Origin: Rickettsiales bacterium
GTDB lineage: Bacteria > Pseudomonadota > Alphaproteobacteria > Rickettsiales > UBA1997
NCBI GenBank assembly: GCA_947425005.1
Contig: CANDYP010000011.1
Coordinates: 1-21,407 of the forward strand
DNA: 21,407 nucleotides
Direction: 5' to 3'
The notes beneath the pieces are model-generated. The model saw nothing but the letters and a program-made list of their open reading frames with translations, did not search any database and was not told where the DNA came from. The position numbers and the translations under genes are program-made. Positions 6,644 through 14,165 of this stretch are shown one piece after another; the stretch's first letter is position 1, and each line of letters begins with the position of its first letter.

Positions 6644-8062
6644 CTAACTATGGATTTGTCTTTTTTCAACCGCCATTGCAGCTTCTTTAACTGCTTCGTT
6701 GTAGGTTGGGTGGGCGTGACAAGTTCTGGCCAGATCTTCGGCGGAGCCGCCAAATTCCATCGCGACCACAACTTCGTGAATCGTATTTCCGGCTTCACGA
6801 CCGATGATGTGAGCGCCTAAAATGCGATCAGATTTTGCGTCGGCAAGAATTTTTACGAAGCCTTGATCGTCACCCGTAGCGCGAGCGCGCGAGTTCGCCA
6901 TCATTGAAAATTTTCCAACTTTGTAAGCGATATTTGCGGCTTTTAATTCTTCTTCAGTTTTACCAACAGAGGCGATTTCCGGGTAAGTGTAAATCACGTT
7001 TGGAATGACGTCGTAATTTACGTGGCCTTTTTGTCCGGCGATCATTTCTGCTGCAGCGACACCTTCGTCTTCAGCTTTATGCGCCAACATCGCACCAGTG
7101 GTGACGTCACCGATTACAAAAATATTTTCAACTAAACTGCGTAAGTGATTATTTTCGATGAAGCCACGTGCGTTTAATTTGATTCCGACATTTTCGAGGC
7201 CCAAATTTTCGGTGTTGGGACGGCGACCAATCGCAACCAAAACTACGTCCGCAGAGAGAGTTTCTTTTTTGCCATTATTTTCCCCTGGAGCGACCGATTC
7301 GATTTCAACTTTGGCGCCATTTTTGTCTTTTTTTACCGACACAACTTTTGTTGAAAGGCGGAATTTAAAACCTTGTTTTTCGAGGATTCTTTGGAAGTTA
7401 CGAGAAACCTCGGAGTCCATAGCTGGCGTGATTTTGTCGAGATATTCGATCACTTCGATTTCAGCGCCAAAGCGTCCCCAAACTGAACCTAATTCCAAAC
7501 CAATTACACCTGCTCCGATCACGATTATTTTGCCGGGAACTTTTTCTAAATCGAGTGCGCCAGTTGAAGAAACAATCACCTTCTCATCGATCTCAACTCC
7601 GGGAAGCTTTGTCACTTCTGATCCTGTGGCGATGATGAAATTTTTTGCCGAAATTTTTTCTTTCGAGCCATCAGCTTTTGTGACTTCGATTGTATTCTTA
7701 TCCAAAAATTTTGCTGCGCCTTCGATTGAAGTAACTTTATTTTTCTTAAACAGACCAGCGATTCCACCAGTAAGTCCCGCAACGATTTCATTTTTATTCG
7801 CGAGCAATTTTTTCACGTCAATCTTTGGCTTAGAAACTGTAATCCCCAACTTTTCAAACTGATGCTCCGCATCATGAAATTTGTGCGAAATTTCCAACAA
7901 AGCTTTCGACGGGATACATCCCACATTCAAACAAGTCCCCCCCAGAGTTTTGCGCTTTTCCACGCAAGCCGTTTTAAGCCCAAGCTGCGCTGCACGAATC
8001 GCCGCCACATATCCGCCAGGTCCGGCACCAATTACTACTACGTCAAAATTTTGCTCAGTCAT
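6644..8062 (-). CDS. lpd: dihydrolipoyl dehydrogenase (E3)
   Basis: 472 residues, full length. FAD-binding GAGPGG (12-17), the redox disulfide C44/C49 in GGTCLNVGCIPSK, NAD-binding GAGVIGLELGS, the second FAD motif FVIGDV, and the C-terminal dimer-interface pair H451/E456 in HAHPTYNE are all present. It reoxidises lipoamide in pyruvate and 2-oxoglutarate dehydrogenases and the glycine cleavage system. The sequence resembles the alphaproteobacterial form. The E1 and E2 genes are not in the window. It is the last gene of a minus-strand run from mnmA, 26 bases after the second HepT-like gene. Confidence 0.97.
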   Translation of the reverse strand: MTEQNFDVVVIGAGPGGYVAAIRAAQLGLKTACVEKRKTLGGTCLNVGCIPSKALLEISHKFHDAEHQFEKLGITVSKPKIDVKKLLANKNEIVAGLTGGIAGLFKKNKVTSIEGAAKFLDKNTIEVTKADGSKEKISAKNFIIATGSEVTKLPGVEIDEKVIVSSTGALDLEKVPGKIIVIGAGVIGLELGSVWGRFGAEIEVIEYLDKITPAMDSEVSRNFQRILEKQGFKFRLSTKVVSVKKDKNGAKVEIESVAPGENNGKKETLSADVVLVAIGRRPNTENLGLENVGIKLNARGFIENNHLRSLVENIFVIGDVTTGAMLAHKAEDEGVAAAEMIAGQKGHVNYDVIPNVIYTYPEIASVGKTEEELKAANIAYKVGKFSMMANSRARATGDDQGFVKILADAKSDRILGAHIIGREAGNTIHEVVVAMEFGGSAEDLARTCHAHPTYNEAVKEAAMAVEKRQIHS

Positions 8063-8088
8063 TTTTTAAAAATTTAAGTTGTTAAGGG

Positions 8089-8427
8089 TTAAGAATTTTT
8101 TTCTTCCAAAAACTCGATCATTTTCGTCACGCGTTTTTTGAGTTTCGGTAAATCTTGTTTTGCTAATTTCCAAAAAATTTCTAAATCAATTTGTATGTAG
8201 CCAAACTCCGATTTGTTGTCGAGATCGCCAATGGCATGCCACGGAATATCGGCAATTTCTAGGTCTACTTTTTTACTAAGCCTTTTTATCGTCTGAAGAT
8301 TGTAGGCTAACGCCGACCTCAACAACTCCCAATCTAAGAAATCTTTTTTGGTTTTTCCTTCTAGATAAGTTTCTATTTTTTTGAGGCGCTCTTCAATGCA
8401 AGAGAGATAGAACCGATCTTTTTTCAT
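8089..8427 (-). CDS. HepT-like (DUF86) protein with degenerate catalytic motif
   Basis: 112 residues, mainly helical. It matches the HepT/DUF86 pattern DIPW....N.....GY...DLEI.W..... DLP.LK. The RX4HXY motif that defines HepT RNases is lost: D70 replaces the arginine and F75 the histidine, and only Y77 remains. It is therefore probably not an active RNase. It may be a decoy or antitoxin-like partner, or a decaying copy. It follows an intact hepT by 42 bases and precedes lpd. No Shine-Dalgarno site is clear. Confidence 0.72.
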   Translation of the reverse strand: MKKDRFYLSCIEERLKKIETYLEGKTKKDFLDWELLRSALAYNLQTIKRLSKKVDLEIADIPWHAIGDLDNKSEFGYIQIDLEIFWKLAKQDLPKLKKRVTKMIEFLEEKNS

Positions 8428-8469
8428 GGTGTTTTAAAGATTAAATCTTGGTGAAAATTTTTTTACGAA

Positions 8470-8802
8470 TTACAAATTTTTGAGTTCCTTTAAAATTTTC
8501 TTAATTTGTTTTTTTAGAATTGGGATGTCGTCTTCGACTGTTGATCTAACCAGGTCGGGATCTACATCGAAATAATCGTGAATGATTTTGTGCCTCATGC
8601 CAATCACCATGCGCCACTCAACTTCTGAAAATTTTCTCTGAAAATCTTTGGATAAATTGTTGGCTGCTTCACCAATGATTTCAATGCATCTCTCGATTGC
8701 TCTTTCGGTTTTGGCATCTTTCCAATCGCCGTCTTCAGAAAAAATTTCTATTTCTTTGATGGCGTCAAGGATGTGATTCAAGTAGACGATTTGGCTTTTC
8801 AT
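8470..8802 (-). CDS. hepT: HepT-family toxin (HEPN RNase)
   Basis: 110 residues of the HEPN/DUF86 family. The RX4HXY active-site motif is complete: R70, H75 and Y77 in RHKIIHDY. HepT toxins are RNases that cut RNA, including tRNA in studied cases, and slow growth. The MntA partner neutralises them by adding AMP to the motif tyrosine. The start overlaps the antitoxin stop in an ATGA tetranucleotide, the usual arrangement for this type VII toxin-antitoxin pair. Activity is inferred from the motif. Confidence 0.88.
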   Translation of the reverse strand: MKSQIVYLNHILDAIKEIEIFSEDGDWKDAKTERAIERCIEIIGEAANNLSKDFQRKFSEVEWRMVIGMRHKIIHDYFDVDPDLVRSTVEDDIPILKKQIKKILKELKNL

Positions 8803-9089
8803 AGAGTGATGAGTTCTGAAAAAATTTGTTTCTTCAAATGTTTGTTTACAGCTTTTTCGGAGATGATCTGAACTTTTCTGCCAGCTTCTTTTTTCAAAGA
8901 TTTTTCGAGTCTAACTAAAGTCATCAAAGAAGTTTTTGTGCCGATTTTTACGAGTAAATCCACGTCACTTTTTTTTGTTTCTTCTCCACGCGCAACGGAG
9001 CCGAAAACGCGGATGTTGGACACACCGTGTTTTGCAGCTATTTCGTAAATTTTTTTGCGATTTTTTTGGAGGAGTTGGAGAGTTTTCAT
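8799..9089 (-). CDS. mntA: MntA-like minimal nucleotidyltransferase antitoxin
   Basis: 96 residues. The nucleotidyltransferase signature GSX10DXD is intact: G30-S31, then D42 and D44 in SDVDLLV. The short length fits the minimal nucleotidyltransferases that pair with HepT. MntA transfers AMP from ATP onto the HepT tyrosine and so silences it. It lies 32 bases after mnmA and overlaps hepT by 4 bases. The cassette appears to be inserted between the housekeeping genes mnmA and lpd and may rely on their transcription. Confidence 0.87.
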   Translation of the reverse strand: MKTLQLLQKNRKKIYEIAAKHGVSNIRVFGSVARGEETKKSDVDLLVKIGTKTSLMTLVRLEKSLKKEAGRKVQIISEKAVNKHLKKQIFSELITL

Positions 9090-9121
9090 GGGTCAGAAAA
9101 TATTTTTCTCGGGTTTAAAAA

Positions 9122-10237
9122 TCACTCAATTTCTTTGGTGATCCAGCCGCCGCCGAGGACGCGGGAGTTTTGGTAAATTACGCAAGCCTGTCCAGGAGTG
9201 ATTGCTCGGGTCATTGAATTCATTTCGACTTCAGCTTCGCCGTTTTCGCCAATTTTTACGATGGCGTTTTCTTCCTCGTGATTCGAGCGTAGGCGCACCT
9301 TGGCCTGAATTTCGTTTTTGAAATCTACGTCACTTGCCAACCAATTCAAATCGCGAATTTTGAATTTACGATTTTGCAAATATCTTTCTTCGCCGACAAA
9401 AACGATATTTTCTTTCGGCTCGATCTTCACAACGTAAAGCGGTTCGGGGTAAGCTATTCCTAGGCCGCGACGTTGTCCTAAAGTGAAGTTAATGATGCCG
9501 TCATGCTTGCCTAAAACTTTTTTGGTTTCGATGTGAACGAGTTTTCCTTCCTTAAAAGCGTCGGGGCGATGACGACGAATTACTGCGGCGTAATCACCAT
9601 TTGGCACGAAGCAAATATCTTGCGAATCAGGTTTGTTGGCAACGGATAAACCCAGACGTTCCGCCTCTTTGCGGGTTTCTTCTTTGGTGTTTTCGCCGAG
9701 AGGAAAACGTAAAAAATCGAGCTGATCTTTGGTGGTCGCGAATAAAAAATAACTTTGATCTTTGTTGTCATCGACCGCCTTGTGCAATTGCGCTTCAGCA
9801 TTTTCCCCGATCTCGCGACGAACGTAATGACCAGTCGCCAAAGCGTCCGCCCCAAGGTCGTGCGCTACTTTCAACAAATCACGAAACTTCACGGATTGAT
9901 TGCATTTGATGCAAGGAATCGGCGTTTCACCCTGCAAATAAGAATCAGCAAAATCATCAATCACCGACTCTTTAAAAAGATTTTGGTAGTTCAAAATGTA
10001 ATGCGGAAAGCCCTGTTTTTCGGCGACTTTTTTCGCGTCGTAAATGTCAGTTCCGGCGCAGCAGGCATTTTTTTTCTTCAACGCATCGCCCATGTCGTAG
10101 AGTTGCAAAGTGATGCCGATCACGTCGTAACCTTGCTCTTTCAAAAGGCAGGCGACAACAGAAGAATCAACGCCTCCCGACATTGCGACAACAACTTTTG
10201 TGTCTTTAGGATCTTTATTAAAACCGAGTGAATTCAT
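9122..10237 (-). CDS. mnmA: tRNA-specific 2-thiouridylase MnmA
   Basis: 371 residues from the ATG at 10237. The PP-loop AMSGGVDSS lies at 18-26. The catalytic cysteines are C112 (PCIKCN) and C209 (DSQDICF), with a TLGQRRGLG segment before the C-terminal beta barrel. MnmA thiolates U34 of tRNA-Lys, -Glu and -Gln, using sulfur relayed to it and ATP. An in-frame ATG at 10279 would add 14 residues (MLSAQLLFSRYFPQ) unlike the family. The shorter start gives an N-terminus similar in length to Rickettsia MnmA and is preferred, though neither start has a good ribosome-binding site. It heads the minus-strand run to lpd. Confidence 0.93.
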   Translation of the reverse strand: MNSLGFNKDPKDTKVVVAMSGGVDSSVVACLLKEQGYDVIGITLQLYDMGDALKKKNACCAGTDIYDAKKVAEKQGFPHYILNYQNLFKESVIDDFADSYLQGETPIPCIKCNQSVKFRDLLKVAHDLGADALATGHYVRREIGENAEAQLHKAVDDNKDQSYFLFATTKDQLDFLRFPLGENTKEETRKEAERLGLSVANKPDSQDICFVPNGDYAAVIRRHRPDAFKEGKLVHIETKKVLGKHDGIINFTLGQRRGLGIAYPEPLYVVKIEPKENIVFVGEERYLQNRKFKIRDLNWLASDVDFKNEIQAKVRLRSNHEEENAIVKIGENGEAEVEMNSMTRAITPGQACVIYQNSRVLGGGWITKEIE

Positions 10238-10261
10238 TTGGGGGAAATATCTTGAAAAAAG

Positions 10262-10308
10262 AAGTTGGGCACTCAACATCCGGCTAAATTTATTCCCCCT
10301 CCCAACTT
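10262..10308. promoter_or_regulatory. 8-bp inverted repeat in the mnmA/gltA divergent gap
   Basis: AAGTTGGG at 10262-10269 is mirrored by CCCAACTT at 10301-10308 across 31 bases, in the only space available for the divergent promoters of mnmA and gltA. It could be an operator or a weak hairpin; no regulator is recognised. The arms are short, so chance is possible. Confidence 0.2.
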
Positions 10309-10325
10309 AATCAATTCCTGATTTT

Positions 10326-11612
10326 ATGACCGAATCTGCCAAGCTTATTTTGCCTAACGGTAAGGAAATTATTTTGCCAATTCGTAAAGCAACAATAGGT
10401 CAGGATGTGATCGACATCACGCAACTCTACAAGGAGAGCGGTATGTTCACTTACGATCCGGGATTTTTGGCGACGGCTTCTTGTGAATCCAAAATCACTT
10501 TCATTGACGGCGAGCAAGGTGTGTTGCGTCACGGCGGATATTCGATTGAAGAGTTGGCAAAAAAAAGTGAATATCTGGAAGTAGCTTATTTGTTGATGAA
10601 TCACGAACTTCCAAACGCCACACAATACAAAGATTTCCGCAGCGGCATTATTAGAAATATGTTGGTACACGAGCAAATCGGCATTCTTTATCGTGGCTTT
10701 CCGAGACGGGCGCATCCAATGGCCATCATGGTTGGAGCCGTGGCGTCACTTTCAGCCTTCTACCACGAAACCATGGATATCGCGACGCCGGATGGGCGCA
10801 TGGATGTGGTTTACAAAATCATTTCTAAAATGCCGACATTGGCGGCGATGGCTTACAAATACTCAATCGGTGAGCCGATAATTTATCCAAATAAAGAATA
10901 CGGTTTTGCCGAAAACTTTTTGCACATGCTGTTCGACAAGCCGAATCAGCCGCACAAAGTAAGTCCGACAATCGCCAAGGCGATGGAAATGATTTTAGTT
11001 TTACACGCTGATCACGAACAAAATGCTTCAACTTCAACAGTACGTTTAGCCGGTTCATCCGGTGCCAATCCTTTCGCCTGTATCGGTGCGGGGATTTCTT
11101 CGCTTTGGGGCCCGGCTCATGGTGGCGCCAACGAAGAGGTTCTCGAAATGTTGCAAGAAATCGGAAACAAAGACCGCATTCCTGAATTCATCGCGCGCGC
11201 CAAAGACAAAAATGACTCTTTTCGTTTGATGGGTTTTGGCCACCGCGTTTACAAAAATTATGATCCGCGCGCCGCGGTTTTGAAAAAATCTTGTGACGAA
11301 GTTTTGAGTGAATTGGGCGTGAAAGATCCGTTGCTCGACATTGCAATCGAGCTCGAAAAAATCGCACTTAACGACGAATATTTTGTCTCGCGCAAATTAT
11401 TTCCGAACGTCGATTTCTATTCCGGAATCATTTACAAAGCCTTGGGAATTCCGAGCAATCTCTTCACCGTAATTTTTGCCATCGCACGTTCTGCCGGGTG
11501 GATTTCGCAGTGGAAAGAAATGATCGAAGATCCGGCATTTAAAATCGGCAGACCGCGTCAACTTTACACTGGTCACGTCAAAAGAGACTACATTGAAATT
11601 AGTAAGAGATAA
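10326..11612 (+). CDS. gltA: citrate synthase
   Basis: 428 residues, the size of the hexameric Gram-negative type II enzyme. The active-site residues align with E. coli: H265 in GPAHGGANE, H306 in FGHRVYK and D363 in VDFYSG. HADHEQNAST (227-236) is also present. It condenses oxaloacetate and acetyl-CoA at the entry to the TCA cycle. It is transcribed divergently from mnmA. Its TAA stop shares one base with the virB4 start (TAATG), an unusual link between a TCA gene and a secretion gene. Confidence 0.98.
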   Translation: MTESAKLILPNGKEIILPIRKATIGQDVIDITQLYKESGMFTYDPGFLATASCESKITFIDGEQGVLRHGGYSIEELAKKSEYLEVAYLLMNHELPNATQYKDFRSGIIRNMLVHEQIGILYRGFPRRAHPMAIMVGAVASLSAFYHETMDIATPDGRMDVVYKIISKMPTLAAMAYKYSIGEPIIYPNKEYGFAENFLHMLFDKPNQPHKVSPTIAKAMEMILVLHADHEQNASTSTVRLAGSSGANPFACIGAGISSLWGPAHGGANEEVLEMLQEIGNKDRIPEFIARAKDKNDSFRLMGFGHRVYKNYDPRAAVLKKSCDEVLSELGVKDPLLDIAIELEKIALNDEYFVSRKLFPNVDFYSGIIYKALGIPSNLFTVIFAIARSAGWISQWKEMIEDPAFKIGRPRQLYTGHVKRDYIEISKR

Positions 11613-14107
11613 TGGCTTCAATACTGCAAAATCTTGTAAAAAAAACTGCCGACAACGCAAAAAAATTAATCGCTAAAAAGCCTGACGAAGATTTCATTCC
11701 TTACGTTTGCCATTACGATCCGCGCACGATTATCACCAAGAATGGCGAGCTTTTACAGACTATTAGAATTACCGGTTTCGGCACTGATTCAGTCGCTACA
11801 GATTTAATTTCGCTGCGCGATACCTTGCGTGATTCCGTTGTGGCTCACGTTAAGGATACTGAATTTGCTTTTTGGTTTCACACCATCAGAAGAAAAAAAA
11901 ACGTGATTCCGAAAGGCGAGTTCAAAGATTTTTTTGCACAAAAAATTAATGAATCTTGGGACAAGGAAAATGACTGGTCTGACAAATATGTGAATGAACT
12001 TTACATCACGATCATCACCGAAGGGCTCGACACTTCGATTGGAAATTTTAACGCTTTTTTGCGTTCATTTTCTTATTTCACCACCAAGTCTCTGCACCAA
12101 AAACATTTAGAAGCGGCTCACAAAAAATTGTCAAAAGTCGTCACCAGCATATTGGTCGACATCGAAGAATACGGCGCCAAATTGCTTGGCATTGCTGACT
12201 GGGAAGGGGTTTTATATTCCGAGCCAATGCGCTTTTTTGGCAAAATCATCAATCTTTACGAAGAGCGTTATCCTTTGTGGATGAACGACATCGCCGCTGA
12301 TCTAGCTAGTCACAAGTTCGCTTTCGGCGATCGTGAGTTAGAAGTGATGGGCTACAATAATAAAAATTTCGCCGCGATGTTGTCGCTGAAGGAATATCAG
12401 GAAACTCCGGTGGACGCTCTGGACCGCATTTTGCAGCTGCCTTTCGAGTTTATTATTACTCAATCATTCGATTTTAATTTTTCTAAAAAAGATCTCGCGC
12501 CGTACGAATATCAAAATTATTTGCTGCAAGTTAGCGGCGATGAGGAATGTCGACATTTAAGCGGTATTGCTAATTTTACCGAAAGCGACACCGGCTCGCA
12601 AACCAACTACGGCAAGCTGCAAACCACCATCATGCTCATCAGCAAAAGCAAAGCTGAGCTAGAAAAAGACGTCAAAGTGGCAATGGATAAATTTTCCTCA
12701 CTGGGCTTGGCGGTGATACGAGAAGATGTGTTTTCCGAACATTGTTTTTGGGCGCAATTGCCCGGAAATTTCCGCTATTTGCGTCGTCAAAAAATCATCA
12801 ATACTTACCGCATCGGTGGCTTCGCAGCTCTACATAATTTTCCCTCAGGATTGATGAGCGGTAATCACTGGGGTTCGGCGGTTACGGTGCTGAAGACGGT
12901 TTTGGACACGCCGTATTTTTTCAATTTTCACGAAAAAGATTTGGGCCACACTCTTATTTTTGGACCAAAACATACCAGCAAAACCATCCTCACAAATTTC
13001 CTAGTTGCTCAATCAAGAAAATTTAACAACAAGCTGTTTTACTTCGATTTAAATTCCAGTGCCAAAGGCTTTATCAAAGCGCTTTCCGGGCAGTATTACA
13101 GCTCATCGGCAGATGTTAAAAGTTCAGAATTTTTACAATTAAATCCGCTGTCTTTGGTCAAAAATGAAAATAACAAAGCCTTCTTGAGTGGCTGGTTTCA
13201 AAGTCTGGTGATTTTTTCAAAAGATGTCGTTCCGCAAGTTGAGCTCGATTTAATTCCACAAACTGTCGACAAAATTTTCGCTGCAAATGTCACTAATTTT
13301 GCCGCCGCTGTTGAGGTTTTTAACGCACCGGAAACTCGCAATATTTACGAGAAATTAAAGATCTGGAGCAGCGGTAAGTTGTCGCACATTTTTGGCGCTG
13401 AAGCTGAAATCAATTGGTCCGATCCAATTGTCGCTTTCGACTTCACGGCGCTAATTAATCAAAAGCCGGCTCTGATTCCTTTGGTGCTTTATTTGCTGCA
13501 TAAAATTGAAGAAAGTTTGGATGGATCTCCAGCAATAATCGTGCTCAAAGAGGCCTGGAATTTAATCGACAACGTAATTTATCTTCCGCAAATCAACGGC
13601 TTTTTAGAAAGAGTCCGGCAGAAAAATTGCGTGGTAATTTTCACTTGTTCGGATGCGGAAGCCTTGGCGGCAAGTGACACAATTTTTGAAATTAAAAGAT
13701 CAATTGCTGGCGAAATTTACACAGCTAACGGCAATCCGGATGAGTCTTACAAAACTATTTTAGAGCTGAGTGACGAAGAGTTGGAGATCGTGAAAATGAT
13801 GGAAGACAACGAAAGGCATTTCATTTTCAAGCATCGCGGCGATGCGGTAATCGCCTCATTGAATTTAAAAAATTTCCCAGAAATTACAAAAATCCTATCG
13901 GCCGATGAGGCTACGCTGACGGCGGTCGAAGAGGTGCTGGCAGCAAATAGAAATGAAGCTGGGGCGTTGGCCGAGCCGCAAGTTTGGGTTCCGCAGTTAC
14001 TCGAAATCTTGCAAGAAATTGAAAAAGATATTCAGGCGGAAAGGAAGAAGGTAATAATTGAAGAGATGTCCAAAGAAAGAGCTCGCAGAGAGCAGCTAGA
14101 GATTTAA
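11612..14107 (+). CDS. virB4: VirB4-family type IV secretion ATPase with degenerate Walker motifs
   Basis: 831 residues with the VirB4 layout: an N-terminal CagE/TrbE-like region (about 1-420) and a C-terminal RecA-like domain. The nucleotide site is altered in three places. Walker A is GPKHTSKT (451-458), with serine where the second glycine should be. Walker B is IIVLKEAW (642-649), with lysine K646 in place of the catalytic aspartate. The usual TQS motif after it reads TCS. Rickettsiales carry two VirB4 copies, and the second is known for decayed nucleotide motifs, so this is probably VirB4-2 of the rvh system. It would act at the inner-membrane base of the secretion channel, more likely structural than catalytic. 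It overlaps gltA by one base. A 58-base gap leads to the ankyrin gene. No other vir gene is in the window. Confidence 0.85.
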   Translation: MASILQNLVKKTADNAKKLIAKKPDEDFIPYVCHYDPRTIITKNGELLQTIRITGFGTDSVATDLISLRDTLRDSVVAHVKDTEFAFWFHTIRRKKNVIPKGEFKDFFAQKINESWDKENDWSDKYVNELYITIITEGLDTSIGNFNAFLRSFSYFTTKSLHQKHLEAAHKKLSKVVTSILVDIEEYGAKLLGIADWEGVLYSEPMRFFGKIINLYEERYPLWMNDIAADLASHKFAFGDRELEVMGYNNKNFAAMLSLKEYQETPVDALDRILQLPFEFIITQSFDFNFSKKDLAPYEYQNYLLQVSGDEECRHLSGIANFTESDTGSQTNYGKLQTTIMLISKSKAELEKDVKVAMDKFSSLGLAVIREDVFSEHCFWAQLPGNFRYLRRQKIINTYRIGGFAALHNFPSGLMSGNHWGSAVTVLKTVLDTPYFFNFHEKDLGHTLIFGPKHTSKTILTNFLVAQSRKFNNKLFYFDLNSSAKGFIKALSGQYYSSSADVKSSEFLQLNPLSLVKNENNKAFLSGWFQSLVIFSKDVVPQVELDLIPQTVDKIFAANVTNFAAAVEVFNAPETRNIYEKLKIWSSGKLSHIFGAEAEINWSDPIVAFDFTALINQKPALIPLVLYLLHKIEESLDGSPAIIVLKEAWNLIDNVIYLPQINGFLERVRQKNCVVIFTCSDAEALAASDTIFEIKRSIAGEIYTANGNPDESYKTILELSDEELEIVKMMEDNERHFIFKHRGDAVIASLNLKNFPEITKILSADEATLTAVEEVLAANRNEAGALAEPQVWVPQLLEILQEIEKDIQAERKKVIIEEMSKERARREQLEI

Positions 14108-14165
14108 ACCCCAGAATTTCAAAGCAATACTCGCTTTGCGTAAGTCCTAATTCAAAAAGCAAATC

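Noticed and set aside
7158..7862. 234-codon open frame on the plus strand inside lpd
   Set aside because: It is antisense to a clearly conserved lpd reading frame, has no recognisable domain, and is rich in residues expected from mirrored codons.
9755..10231. 158-codon open frame on the plus strand inside mnmA
   Set aside because: Antisense to a complete mnmA with all catalytic residues; no domain or ribosome-binding site.
10311..10715. 134-codon open frame on the minus strand over the start of gltA
   Set aside because: Antisense to conserved citrate synthase sequence, with no family resemblance.
14120..14138. CAAAGC / GCTTTG hairpin between virB4 and the ankyrin gene as a terminator
   Set aside because: Only six pairs with no T-run, so it is too weak to call.
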